Below, piece after piece: positions 49,323 through 61,922 of a DNA stretch of 64,000 bases. Made by a program: the position numbers and the translations under genes. Every line of letters begins with the position of its first letter. The stretch's first letter is position 1. The stretch lies in contig OZ234494.1 in the NCBI GenBank assembly GCA_965153455.1, forward strand, positions 9,672,001 through 9,736,000, in the 5' to 3' direction. Source of the stretch: Sphagnum compactum. Lineage: Eukaryota; Bryophyta; Sphagnopsida; Sphagnales. The notes beneath the pieces were generated by a model, which searched no databases, was not told the DNA's origin, and saw nothing but the letters and a program-made list of their open reading frames with translations.

Positions 49323-49670
49323 GGCCATAATGAACCAACACCCATTAGTGTACCATCCACTAGCTGCCCGTTATTATTTAGTTGTGGATGAACCTTGGTA
49401 ACCAATTTTGGAGGAAATAGGTCTCATACATAGGTAGATAGGCAGGCAAATAGGTAACTCCTAGGTAAGTAGATGGTTTCTACACATGTAAAGGTTGTTT
49501 TTTTTACCTACCTAATAACAACATGCTCATGGGTTGTTAAAAGGTACGTAGAAACAACTAAGTTAACCACTATGGTTCGAAAAGGAATTGAAACCCAACA
49601 AAAAATTGTTTCTTAACAACTTACCATTCATCTTTCATGGTGCGTTGGTGGGTGTTGGTTCATAGTGGCC
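49323..49670. mobile_element. Small inverted-repeat element, possible MITE (348 bp)
   Basis: The ends are inverted copies: GGCCA plus ATGAACCAACACCCA at 49330-49344 is matched in reverse complement at 49649-49663, with GGCC at 49667-49670. The inner parts of the ends diverge. No convincing target-site duplication was seen, so the superfamily is open. The interior carries TAGGTAAGTAG-like words reminiscent of the CACTA interiors. Confidence 0.4.
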
Positions 49671-49699
49671 TTAAAAGCAAAGGTTTCAAATTTAAAAGG

Positions 49700-52600
49700 T
49701 CTAGAATCTAAATTAACTACTCAAAGATGTAGGACATTGGTATTTTGCATTATATAATGTCCTAGAATTGTGTAGATTTTGTAGGACCTTTTGTGACATG
49801 TCCTTTCATTTCCTCCTTATAGTAATGTTTTATTGCAAGTATTATCCATAATTTTGCTCATGTTCTCTATTACAAGAGAAATTTATCTTCCTTGTCAGAT
49901 TTTAAGTATACCTATGTCATGAACCTTTGGTGAACCATGACATGATGCCCTTATGTTATTGATATACAAAATATGTAGAGATGTCATGTGTGGACATAAC
50001 AACGTTTACAATCAACCATTTAACATTTTATTCTATCATTGCATTTATGTCACATCCAATAAGTTAAATAATGGCATGAGTACCTTATATGCATGAATGA
50101 TTAGACATAATTAGAAAATAAAATAATAATTAATGGTATAAAATGTTTATCATTCTAATTTGTTATGTGCAATCACACTAAAATTCTATTTTCAATTTGC
50201 TAGATTTTCATTAATCAACAATAAATTACAAAACATCTCTTCAAATCATACATGTTAACAATTAACATATTGTCTTTGTTGTTTATAATGTTATTAATAA
50301 TTTGCATCCATATATTTATATTTGACTACCAAGACATTTATGTGGCAAGGTGATGTGTTTCTAATACATAGTCGTAATGAACTAATCAACTTGCTTTTGT
50401 TTAATCGTGTCAAATCATTGTAGAAACAAGGGGTGTGTCACATTGTGGCCTTGCCATTTACATTAAAAATTATTTTAAAGCAAAAAAGAATTATGGAAAC
50501 TCAAATATTTCGCCATGCAAAAATATAATCTTCAAAACATCCTCTAAAGGAAACCAAAATCCTTCAAGATATTAGAACTCTATAACTAATATCAAATTTC
50601 AACACAAGCCAAAATATCATCTTTCAAAAATCCTCATATAAACCTATTACATAGGGGTCAAAATCCCTTAAGCTACCATACTCTATAATGAATCTAAACA
50701 TAATATATTCCTTGCCTTGGTAGGCAAGCCCAAGAAAAGATGAATTTATTGATGAACAATTGGTTCTTGGATGAGTAATTCTACAATTTATTCTCATTAA
50801 TTGGAATTTGTGTTGGACCTTATAACATTAGGAACTTATCATAATAGTTAATTAAATATTTAAAAATTATTAATATTTTTATAATTTCATGCTAATATGC
50901 ATAAAATGTATATATTTTGAAAGACATTATAGTAATTTTGAATATATTCATACATGATCAATTTTTTTAAAATAATGATATGTTTGGAATATGTTGAAAG
51001 CAATGCATGGGGAGGGAATAATATTCAACATTGAAGTTTAATCCCAAAAATTATGATTCATGGCATTTGCATTTGTACAAATACAAATATGTATGAATAT
51101 TCAAGTGTTTTGAAATTTCACCCACTTATTTTGAAAATTTTGGCATATCCTACTAAAATAAATTTTCAACATTTAATTTATTTAGATAAATAATATTTAT
51201 TTTCAATTTCAAAGTTCAAATTGTTGAACTTGTCTAGAGGTACATGAGTAGTTGATTAGTTCATGTACAATCACAGTTAACATGAACCAATCTAATGTGA
51301 AGTTCAAAATTTCAAATGCATTTGGACTTTTAGATTAATGTCTTAACCTTTTACATTGTAACAAAATAAACATGTGTGAAAAAATGAGGATTTTCAAATC
51401 AAGCCATTGATTGTTTGGAATAATAGTGGTTGATCATTTTTGTAACGACAATGATTTAGTTGGTAGTTTATACTGAGCTTACAGTTTAGTACCTAAGGTT
51501 TTTACTTATATTTAAATAATGTTATTGAAAACTATTTAAACAAGGTACATGTAGTGATTGTTTTTAGTGAAATTTCGTCATTTTGCTAAAAAATAATGCC
51601 CAAAAACATGGTCCAAGGAACTTTTTGGAAATTTTCCAAAAGTCATTACCTTTGGAGGAATGGTTTTTGAAATTGCCAAGAGTTTTGGAGGATTTTGGAA
51701 AAATTTTAGCTTTCTTCTTTCAAAATTGCCATTATTTAACTAATAGTTTTAGTGTTTCACAAACATGTAATAGTATTCATAGATTTTCTATTTCTCTATT
51801 TGTCTTGTAGCGAGATTTGGTGAAATCCTCTTGTGGATGATCACCACTTTTGGAACAACATGAAAAAATTGAAAAAACAATGGTTATATAACTTTACTTT
51901 TGTCCCCAAAACATTATCATTTTTTGAACTTGAATTTATGTCTAATTTGTCTTGCTTAAATGTTCTTCAGACTTACTATTATGTTTTGATGATGTATGTG
52001 CAATATTCCTACTTAATATGATAGGTTAAAGGTCCCTTATTGGCTTGCACAAAGTTTGATTTGATATCTGGAGTTATAAAATAAAAACAGGCAATTGAAT
52101 ATTACTTATTTGTTTTTTGATTTTGTAGGTGTAATCACCCAACCATTTGGTCACATGGATTATTTCCTGCCTTGTATTTATTACATTCATATTAAAATTT
52201 AAAAACCACATTTCAATGTAAAGGTATTTTATACAAGTACAAATAGTGAAAGGGCTGAAAATATACAAAGAAAAATATGTGGAGGTCAAAATAAGCTCCC
52301 ATGTGTAAAAGGTCTATGTACAATCCAAAAAAATTTAGAAAATATTAAAATTTGAAGTTATAAGATGCCATTTTAGTGTTGTCTAAAAGCTAACCCTTTG
52401 ATTTACTTAAATTGTCTTGTCATGAAATTGCTTACCATATGCATTTTTACTATTGTTGGCACTCAACATGAAACCATTGAAGAAACTTTGTAACAAAAAT
52501 TAGACATCAGTAACAAAATTCAAAAGTCTTTCGAAAAAAGGCTTAATTTATTTAATTTGTCCCCAATAGTCCTAACTCCTCAATTGGATGCAAATTATTA

Positions 52601-53260
52601 CTAATTAGATTTTAACTTATGTTTTTGAATTGTTCAAAACATTTATTAATGGCATTTGGGTGTTTGGAAACCTTAAAGTTTAATCTAGTACATGAAATGA
52701 TGAAAACCTATTAAATGTTAATTAGAAAAAACACCTAAAATAGGGGGAGAAAAAGGGACAAGATGGATGGACCCCAATCCATGCAAAAAGAAAAAACCAT
52801 TAATGAGAGTGGATCGCAAATGGAACATGAACAAATCAAGTACTCAAACCTCCCTTAGTTGCAAGGAGCATATCAAATAAAAAGTGGGGAAAAACATTTG
52901 AAAAAACACTTAGCCCAGAAGAGCCCTCACTTATAATAATAACACACCTCAAAATAAAAGTTGTTTGTGTTCATTGCAATGCCACCAACGCCCTTTACCT
53001 ATAAATTGAACACAAAATCAAAAGAGGAGGGCTTCTAGAGCCTTTCACACTCCATGTTATGTTGTCACATCAATGAAGAAAATGGTTGGCTTACTCATGC
53101 AAATACTCAAAGACCTCTATGGCTAGAAGGAAAGATTAGTTTGTTGGGTGTTGATCATGATAAAGGCCATCCTTAATTTAAGTTGTAATTGTTGTAAAAA
53201 CCCCATGAGATAGAGAAAGCTATCCGTAAAACCAGATTTGCTCAAATGGGGTTAATGATG
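49700..53260. other. AT-rich spacer without recognisable gene
   Basis: No supported coding region. The stretch may hold very old transposon DNA. Confidence 0.4.
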
Positions 53261-53269
53261 ACAATGTTA

Positions 53270-53700
53270 ACCATATAAAAAAATGAGCGAGTGCAAAAAG
53301 AGACCCAATAAGGGAGTCACCAAAACATGTGTTCACAAATGAAATAAACAAATCTCCCAAAGGGGAATGATGATTAAAAAACAAAGAATGTTGAAAGGCA
53401 TAAAAGGAACAAAAAAAGGGAAAAATTGAATCAACTAATTTCTTACTGTTTAAACTTCCTATAAGATGGCCATATGTGAAATGGTGTTGAAGGCATTCAC
53501 TACATCCACCTAAAACACCACTTAATCAAGATGGACATCCAAAACGCCTCAAATACCATGGACCATTGCCTCACAACCACCCTTAATCGCCACGTCAAAC
53601 TAATGTGATGATAGATGAGAAGAAAACATGTCATGAAACTAGAGAAATAAAGCCCTACTAATTAGGTTATAAAACGTTTCATCCACTGCAATTAACTAGA
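53270..53700 (-). pseudogene. Decayed LINE (non-LTR) reverse transcriptase fragment
   Basis: Minus-strand frames show, in the order of a LINE RT: IAVDETFYNLISRAL (from about 53693), AIKGGCEAMVHGI, VDVVNAFNTIS (about 53510), then after a frame change GDSLIGSLFALAHF (about 53320). The last resembles the GDPLGPFLFALAHF block of plant LINEs. Several in-frame stops are TAG where Gln is expected (near 53648 and 53615). No endonuclease or 3' part was seen next to it. Confidence 0.65.
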
Positions 53701-55440
53701 TGCCACTTCAAAGTTTAACTGAAACCAAAACCTAACAACACCAAAAATGCAAGCCACAGACTATGGGTTGTGGCCTATGGCCACATGGGAATTTAATTGG
53801 TGAAGCTAAATGAAACGATTAATTGGATCTTCGGGGTCAAAAGAATCCCAAAAATGTTCAAAGATAATGTTTGACAAACTACTTCTAACAAATGGAACAT
53901 GCGCAAGAAAGTTAACTTAAAAAAATCCATGGAAAGCTCCACATTTGTGTCCAATTAAAAATCCAACAAGGTGTTCGAATAGGAGGAATTTGAATCTAAA
54001 GGATGCAAGGTTTATAATGCACAAACCATCGTTGATGACATTGAAATCGAGGCAAAGCGACGAAAGCCCTAGCTACACATGCAAACTCCCCAACATGCTC
54101 GAAGGTTAGGCTTCAATTCTTAATTGACACAAAAGGGGCACAACAAAAAAAAAACTAGAAGAGGCAAGGTTGGTAACATAAATGTGCACAATGATCTGCT
54201 TTTTGCAAAAGTTTCCTCCATTGTAGGAATTTATGATTTGTATGATTATGGACATTCACTTCAATTTTAACTAAAAGAAAATAGTTCCTTGACTTGTTAA
54301 AATCTTTTTTCTATAATGAATAAAACTCAAAAATGTGAAAACCATAATATCATTTCCTAGTCCAAAATCAATTCACTTCACATTTTGTTACCCACTTAAC
54401 AACATCCATCATCACATTTGTTAAACCAACCTTAATAGTGCTTTATTTCTTTCTTCGCTCATGTCCTTTAAGGTGAATGCACATTACACTATCCCTAAAA
54501 TGTTGTCACAATGTAGTTTTTGCAAGATTTTGGGTTTTTAATTACCTATGTGATTAAATAAAATCAACTAAAATGATAAAGGACCCAACATTACAATGTT
54601 GTATATAATATAACCACATTGTATGAATTTCATGGATAATTTTTAAATAGCCATAACATAATGGACTTTCAAAAGAGCATCGAAAAATTTACAACAATTC
54701 ATAATCAATGAGTGTGAACTCCATGCACTTTCATATAGTGTTTTTTAATGAATAAAGAACTTAATGATAACATAATGTGATAACATTGATACCAAGGAAA
54801 ACTTTTTAAAAAAAATTTAATGATCAAAATTTTTTATGTATCTTGAATTGCGTTTTTTTCTTATTAAGTCTTTACTTTAATGAAAGTGATAGTTTATAAG
54901 CTCATCTTTCAAATTCAAGTTCTTCACAAAATAAACTAGCGTTGAAAAAAAATTATAATAAAATTTTAATGATAACTGGTAAAATGATGTGTGTTTCAAA
55001 ATATCCTACCTTCATGTTATTTTCATAATATTAATTTGAGCAAATATGAACTTTCACATGTCCCTAAAAGTGTTACACCTGAGCATGTTTTCACCGTTTA
55101 GAATCTTTCAGTTAAAGTGCCCAATATTGGTGTTGCTGATTCAATTGGTATTCAGCTGTTGCTGATGAACAACAATAGTTTTCAGGTTTGAGCAAGGGTC
55201 AATGTCCCTGGCACACAGGGTATTGGAAAACAGATTCTACACTTCAACACATACATATGACTAGTGAAATTGTGCACTAGTCACTCATGTGATTTCATCT
55301 CTTGTTCCAGTTGGTCACTGGTCATTTTCTCAGTGCTGTCCAGGTTTGCCCTAGTTTACCCACCTTGTTTTGGTGATTGTTTGAAATATCTTAGGATTGG
55401 TTTACCAATGTTTTTCGAAGACAAGTGACCCTTAAAAATA
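53701..55440. other. Spacer without recognisable gene
   Basis: The part nearest 53.7-54.1 kb may be more upstream LINE sequence on the minus strand but is too decayed to read. The rest is AT-rich with no gene. Confidence 0.35.
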
Positions 55441-55565
55441 GCTGAGTTCAGAGTATATAAATGGGTAACATCTAAGCCTGGCTTACTGGTAATTTGAACC
55501 CACAACCACTGGCAAGGCAGTTTTCAAATCCCAATCGCTTGAGCTTTTGGCTTGATACTAATATG
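55440..55565 (-). mobile_element. Possible tRNA-derived SINE head
   Basis: The minus strand has an A-box-like AGCTCAAGCGATTGG (about 55531-55545) and, about 35 nt downstream, a B-box-like GGTTCAAATTACC (55488-55500), preceded by CCTTGCCAGTGGTTGT. The spacing and wording match RNA polymerase III promoters of plant SINEs. No cloverleaf can be drawn with confidence. The 3' end of the element was not found. Confidence 0.4.
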
Positions 55566-55717
55566 AAATATGAAAATGGCACCTCTTGTTCCAATGCAAA
55601 CAACTTTGACATGAAATTTTCCCCTCTCCCTTTGTTGTTTTTTCTCTACAACACACAAATTTAATTATTCTTCTTCCAAAAACTCATCCACTTTGTCAAC
55701 CTGAAAATTGATGTGGG

Positions 55718-55725
55718 GTGCATAC
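55718..55725 (+). repeat. Target-site duplication GTGCATAC, left copy
   Basis: The 8 bp directly before the hAT terminus recur at 56300-56307, directly after the other terminus. Eight base pairs is diagnostic for hAT elements. Confidence 0.93.
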
Positions 55726-56299
55726 CAGTGTTGGGCGGTTCTCACTTTTTGTGAGAACCGGCCAGTTCCAGTTCTCTCATGGTGTTATGAGAACCTGATT
55801 GGTTCTTTGCTGTATAATTTTTTTGGGGCTGGTGAGAACCGGTCAGGTTATCAGTTTTTTTTCAAACTCACATGGTTCTCATATATACAACAACAACCGG
55901 TTTTCACAACCTGATTATTAAATTTTTCATTAATTTAAATCAGTTTTAATAATTAAATAATTAATAATCAAATGACTTCATCACACGAAATGTGAGAAAA
56001 GTAACAGCAACAATGGGAAAAAAGTAATACTTACAAAGAGAGAAGAATAATAATGGGAGAAAAGTAATAGTAGTATGAGAAAAAAAGTAATAGCAACAGG
56101 AGAAGAGTAGTAGTCCCAAGTGAGAAAAAGAACAAGAGGAACCAATAAATGATACAGAGAACTCTGAGAACCGGATCTGAGTTCTACGAGAGAACTTGTC
56201 CAGTTCCCTCAAAAAATATGTATACATTTGAACCGGTTCTCATACCCGGTTCTTGTTCATGTGAGAACCGGGTCAGCATTTGAGAACCGCCCAACACTG
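55726..56299. mobile_element. Non-autonomous hAT transposon, 574 bp, complete
   Basis: Perfect 19-bp terminal inverted repeats begin CAGTGTTGGGCGGTTCTCA, with an 8-bp duplication. Subterminal regions carry many GAGAACCGG/CCGGTTCTC copies in both orientations (for example near 55751, 55832, 56167, 56233 and 56263), as expected for transposase-binding sites. It has no transposase. The perfect ends suggest relatively recent activity. Confidence 0.93.
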
Positions 56300-57175
56300 G
56301 TGCATACATTGCAGTCCAAAGGAGGTTTGCACTGAGGAGGCCCCTGAATCCCCTCAACACTGTCTCCTCGAGTGTCCCCGCGCCAAACGGGCTTGGGAGG
56401 CCTTCTATCACATATGGCAAAAATGGGGAGCGCCCAATGACATCATTCTTTCCTGGCCTTTCGTCATGCTTGGTGAAGCTGTCTTCGAGAGAGAAGATGA
56501 CCCCCCTGGAGTCCAAGGGTACCATGTAGGAGGCTTCTCCTACATCAGACAACCGCTTGACATCCTTCGCAGTTTTATCCTCTACTTTCTTTGGACAGAG
56601 AGATGCCGGAAGCATTTTGATAACCAGTATTCCTCTAGGAAAATCCTTCAACAAGCCTGGGTTGCTACCGTTGAGGTTGGAATGGCCACTTGGAAGGCCA
56701 TTAATTCCCTTCGATCCTCCCGGGACCCTAGTATTCAAGATAGGATTGAGCAAGCCTTTAAGGCGGAATGGTGCCACTTAGGCATCTTTGGGGTTGATTG
56801 CGTCACCATCGTGTGGTGCTTCTTGCCCCCCTTGTATTTCTTGGATTTCTTTAATGTTTGATGGGGCTGCTGCCTCCCTCCCCTTCTCGGGGTTTCTTCC
56901 CAAAGGAGGTGTGATCTAGTGTGAGCATGGACAATAATTTGAACATCAGGCACTCAACAGAATCATACTTGAATTTAGGCTAACTATGATTCTCAGTGTA
57001 GGGTAAAGCCCTGGGATGGGAAGATTCTCTAAACAAGGGGCATAAGACAAGGTGAGTGTCGAATCCAGCCCCGCATTTTGGGAATGTCCCGCACTGATAG
57101 GCTTTACCTATATCTTAGAGCATGAGGCAAAATTTATCATGAACCAAGCATATGCAGATCATGAGGCATAGGAGT

Positions 57176-57299
57176 GGGAGGGACATTATGCCTCCTCCTC
57201 AATAGTGGGAGAGACATTAAATTACATATAGGTGTAAGAACTCTCCATATAGGTGTAAGAACTCTCCCACTATTGAGGAGTAGGCATAATATCCCTCCC
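57176..57299. repeat. Inverted repeat / hairpin with 37-bp arms
   Basis: Arms 57176-57212 and 57263-57299 are reverse complements at 35 of 37 positions (core CTCCTCAATAGTGGGAGA). The 50-bp loop contains two tandem copies of ATATAGGTGTAAGAACTCTC. This could be a small MITE or the fold-back of a small-RNA precursor. Confidence 0.75.
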
Positions 57300-60200
57300 A
57301 TTTTGAAGGAGGGAAATTGATGGATATAAGGAGCCCTCCAAATACACTACAGATTTTCTCCCCATGCTTTAGCTTAATATATATATAATTTAAGCATATA
57401 TATTCAGTTACTCTTATATATAAATTTAGGGCAAGTAAGATTCTCAGTTCTATATGAATTTAGACCATGAATTTGCCCATGGGTATACAACCAAAGCTCA
57501 CAATACTTGATTGGTGGTGAACTTCTGCTTGCATCTTCATTGTCTTTGTACATGGTCCTCTTCATCCAGACTTCCCATTGCCTCATGAACAGGTGACTGA
57601 AGGGTAGTGGACCCACATCAAAGGCTGCAGTACTTCTTGGGGTATGTTGTAGGTACTTCTTGTTGTGATGAGCTTAGGTGCTGGGCTGTGCATCAATTTC
57701 AAGTTGCAACTACATTGGCATAAGCTCCTATAGAAAAGTCCTCTCTTGCAATGTGCGCATTATGACCAAAGAAAAGAAGAAGAAGAGTTATATGGCCAAC
57801 AATGAATGAATGGCCTTGAAGAATCTTGTCAAATTTAACATTTTGTAAGGCAGTGCTCAACTAGAAGCCTCAATTGTCAAACCTTTTGGACTCGGTCGCC
57901 AATGAGAGCATGTGAATGGTTGAGGTGTGTGAGCGTCCAGATTGTTCATGGTAACCAGCATGCTTGAGCTGGTTATCGGACTTAACCAAATGCAAAGCTT
58001 ACAGGGTATGGGACATAGAAGAGGGTGAGTTACAAGATTCAACCAACTAGTGACCATGAAAGAGCAAAAAAGTATTAGCGAGGCAAGAAAATGTCATTAG
58101 GCAGCAGGATACGTGATATAATTGGGGAGCTCTTGTCCAATGGCATGCTGCCACATTAGCAAGATGCTCCATACTTTGGTTATGAAATCTTATTACCACC
58201 GTGGCCACTCAGCTACAATGTATCATACCTCTGCACATCATGTGCTCATCATTATTGTCTTACAAGTGACATGATGTAAAAGAGTACTTTGCCCATTTCA
58301 TGAAACAAAGACATTTGCATCCTCTTGTCTTTAAGTCTTCTGTACAGATGCCAACAACTCAACCCACTTGAGAGATTCACACCAGGGACTCCAATTCAGC
58401 GGTTTTTTTTTCTTTGTTTTGTGATGTAGCTGAATTGGTGAGCATCCATAAGAAGATTTAGTCAAATCTTGCTATAAACAAAACATGAAAATAAGAAAAA
58501 TGTTGTCACCCTTCTATTGGAACCTAATACAGAATCTGGCAAATCATTTCAATTTTTTTTTGCAAAATCTGGCAACCTGAAAACACTAACAAAATTCACC
58601 ATTTCGAAAAAATATTCACCATGAAAAGAAAAAGGCTGGACTCCATTCAAATTACACAGCCACAAAAAGATTTAGATACTATGTAGAATCCATTTTCTAA
58701 ATCTGGCAATTTCAAAAAAAAAGTCCTTGCAACCTGGCGAAAGTGGGCCATTTTTTCCGAAAAGAATGTTTTGTATGAGTCATATTGCCTTTTCTTCCAG
58801 CCAGGATGCAAAATTTCGCCATTAGAAAAAAGACACTGAATATCACAGGAACTGTATACAGCAACTAAACTAAGTCCAAGAATGTCGACAACCAAGGATT
58901 TTCTAGTGAAGAGTGAACAGCATTTTGCAACAAATAGAAGCCAAACTGTCGCCAAACCCAGAGTTTCTGAAGATTTGGTAAATCCACTCAACATCAAGCA
59001 CCATCATGAAAACCATAATGAGAAGCCTTAAAACGAATGAACAAAGTTGAATGCTAGTTGAATGCTAGGTAGACAATAGATCACAAGCTGAGCATGCCCA
59101 TATGCTAGAACTAGAGAACAATCAATTATCTGGCAAGGATTCCTGAAGTTGCTCAGGCTTTCCAGCAAATCTTTGAGTGGTTCCAGATTCTCATAAATTC
59201 ACCATCATACTTCAGACTCTTGGTGCTAATCTACACTGGAACAGCCAGAACCCACCACACAGGACTCGCCAGAATGAACCACCAATTCACTAATTTGAGG
59301 TCAAATGAAGATAGTATACCTAATGAAAGAACTCATAGAATTTTTCTAGAGAGGGTACCTTGCCATTGGTAAAATTTCAGCCTCAATGAAGGATGGCACC
59401 TTGTGCATGAGGTAGATTCAAAAAACAGGAAGCTTATAGGTAAAGTGCCTACCCTGCTTCTCAAACTGAATCACATCTGGTGAAAAATCTCCCATAAGGA
59501 CCTTGTCTCACACCTTGCACTGGACCCTCATTCTCAGAACGGCCCATTCTCAATCCCTAACCCCCACACATGAAGTACCTACGAGAAGTACAATTTCAAA
59601 TGTGTAAATACATAAATGAGAAAAAAAATCATTTGATGTCACTACGTTGGGCCTCCTAAATGCGAGACCCCAACAATGGGGTGAACTCAAAAAGGAGTGG
59701 TTGTATTGACATAGTTCAAAGTTGGGCCTGTTACATTAGGGCTCAAGTCCAAGATCAAGGTGGCTGCCTATCTGCCTTCCTGTGTCTATTTTGGCACCAA
59801 ATTCTTGGGCTAATTCATGAAAATGGAACCCTTGAGGAATGGAGACCCAACTTCTTGGCTCAGCCTATGAGTTGGATTATTTATTTATGCATCTTTTAAA
59901 TCAATTTTGGATGTTGTGTCAAGGCTTTATTATAAGAATGGAATGTGGAGGCAAGGAGACCTCGCCTTTGTTCTCTCCTCTTACAGTAGGCTGCTCCCCT
60001 CTCTCATCAAAGCAGATCTTCACAAATTGTGATGACTCAGAGGCAGCCCTTAAAAGGAGATGGGGATGATATAGTGCCTTGATTTGTAAGCAAGCATCCT
60101 TTTTCCCCTCTTGTTTTATCCTCCTTTTCTTATATGAGGCTCGTTAATTGCGCTTTACCAAGCTTTTTCCATTGCCCAGCACATTAAAAGGGTTTACAAA

Positions 60201-61300
60201 AACAGAATTGTGCAAGAAAGACACTAACTACTATGCTAGAAGACAACCCCCTAGCCCAAAGCTTTGGTCCAAAATCTTTTGAATTTTAGTTTTGGCTTCA
60301 CATTGTGATACAAATTCAAGAAACACACAATTTTTGGATGGCTCTTGGAAGGGGGAGTATTGTTTCTCTAGGATTTCTTGCCATCCAGCTTTTTGAGTAA
60401 CTGAGATTAGCTCCACCAATGCACTGGATTTTAACTCCTTAGATCTTGACCAAAGCCAACGTTCATTTCACCCTCTATCAATACTTAGCACATCCAACCA
60501 ATAAATTCATTAGTTTCTCCCCAATTCCCACCCATAAACCTGCAAAAATGAACTCTACAAAGTGATTGACTATTCAAGGCTCATCATCTGGACCAATCAT
60601 TATACTTGCCCAATGAAAAACAGTCATTTCTTGTTATTGGCACCCTTCGAGGGCTCTGTTAATATATGTATAGTTTTACCAGCCGCTAACAGTTTCACAA
60701 TGTTTAACTGCAAAGGTGACTAGATGTAAAAGATTGAACTAGTGATGGATGATGGAGTTGAATGTTGCAATTTGTGACCCAAAAAAATGGAGCGTCACAG
60801 CACTATGTGTTACTTGAGTATGTGGTATCTAAGTCAAAGTGTTGAATTCAAAAGGTCTTGACTCTTGCGAAGGGGGTGGCCTCCCACACACAACTATAGT
60901 GAATGGGTTTCATGGTGCCATCTGACATATTGATGAGAACATGCTGTCACCCTGGACAGCTGAGCGGATTGATGGTCTTTCAAGTTCCTCCTTTTTGGTA
61001 TGGGTTGGATATGACTCTCAGAAAGGTTAGGTGCCCAAATCTCAAATTCCCCCCCTCTCCCGCCGCCCCCAACCGACTTAGAATATTAAGCAGCTTGTTA
61101 CTCCTCAAATTTGTAGCAACTTTTGGCTTTCGCCCCTACATCAGTGAATGGCATTTCTCACAACGATACCGAATCTAAACACTAATATGACTCAAGTTCG
61201 CAACAAGTAGTCGCCATGAGAGTGGCCAGGTCAAAGCTCGCTAGGGCTAAATGGCCTAGTGTAAAGCAGGTCTTAGACAACCAAACTTACTATAATGACA
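57300..61300. other. Spacer without recognisable gene
   Basis: Several medium-length open frames (for example 58997-58647 on the minus strand) have no recognisable domain, start context or splice partners. No RNA gene was seen. Confidence 0.4.
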
Positions 61301-61302
61301 CA

Positions 61303-61342
61303 TTGCCTTCCAATTCCATTCTAGAATGGAATTGAAAGGCAA
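61303..61342. repeat. 40-bp near-perfect palindrome
   Basis: TTGCCTTCCAATTCCATTCT is followed directly by its reverse complement with a single mismatch. There is no loop; the centre is CTAG. It lies about 580 bp upstream of the CASP-like start codon. Confidence 0.85.
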
Positions 61343-61922
61343 CTTGCCAGCTGAAGGACTCCACATATACAGACACAAGGTAAACAGAAAAAAATAGTTC
61401 AAGATTTTACAACTCTCTCTGTCACCACTTTCCGTGGGAACATACATTCCTTAAGTTTCTTAGGAGTTCTTTAGGACAAAGAACTCTATCCCAGGGTCCT
61501 ATGTAAGGGTTCCCAATATACCCCACATTTATTTAGTTAATTATTATTTTTCAGAGCTGTCCTCGAACTCAGTAAATGAAACTACATGTTGATGCAGAGC
61601 AAAAATATTTAAATAGTTTAAACTTACAGAAAATAACTACTTGGGAGTCAGGACAAAAAACGAACAGACACCTGCACACACACCGACAGACAGAAAAGAC
61701 TCTGGTGGTTCGAGGCGTTAGTGACTTACGGTCCGAGACTCACTAAGACCTGAAGCTCCAAAGCTCAGCTCACACCATAAGTTACCGACTTCGAAGAGAA
61801 GCTAGAAGAAGTTCAGACCGTAAGAGCAGCTCTTCAACGCCAGCAAGCGAAGGGACCCGAAGATCTAGACCGAAAGAGGAGACGACAGTACTGGTAGCCT
61901 GTGAAACACCGGACTCGGTTCC

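Larger units (their letters stand above)
55690..56861 (+). pseudogene. 3' fragment of a LINE ORF2: zf-RVT domain and C terminus, split by a hAT element
   Basis: After the hAT element, the frame 56299-56861 is open to its own TGA. It carries a zinc-binding reverse-transcriptase domain (CIHC, then ESPQHCLLECP, then AWEAF) and the tail typical of plant LINEs (ILRSFILYFLWTERCRKHFD). The frame can be followed a short way upstream of the insertion (about 55690-55717). The fragment is 5'-truncated, as is usual for LINE copies. No clear poly-A tail follows. The family may or may not be that of the RT remnant at 53.3-53.7 kb. Confidence 0.75.

Noticed and set aside
58647-58997. 116-codon minus-strand frame
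   Set aside because: No domain, signal, splice partner or start context; length is within chance for this region.
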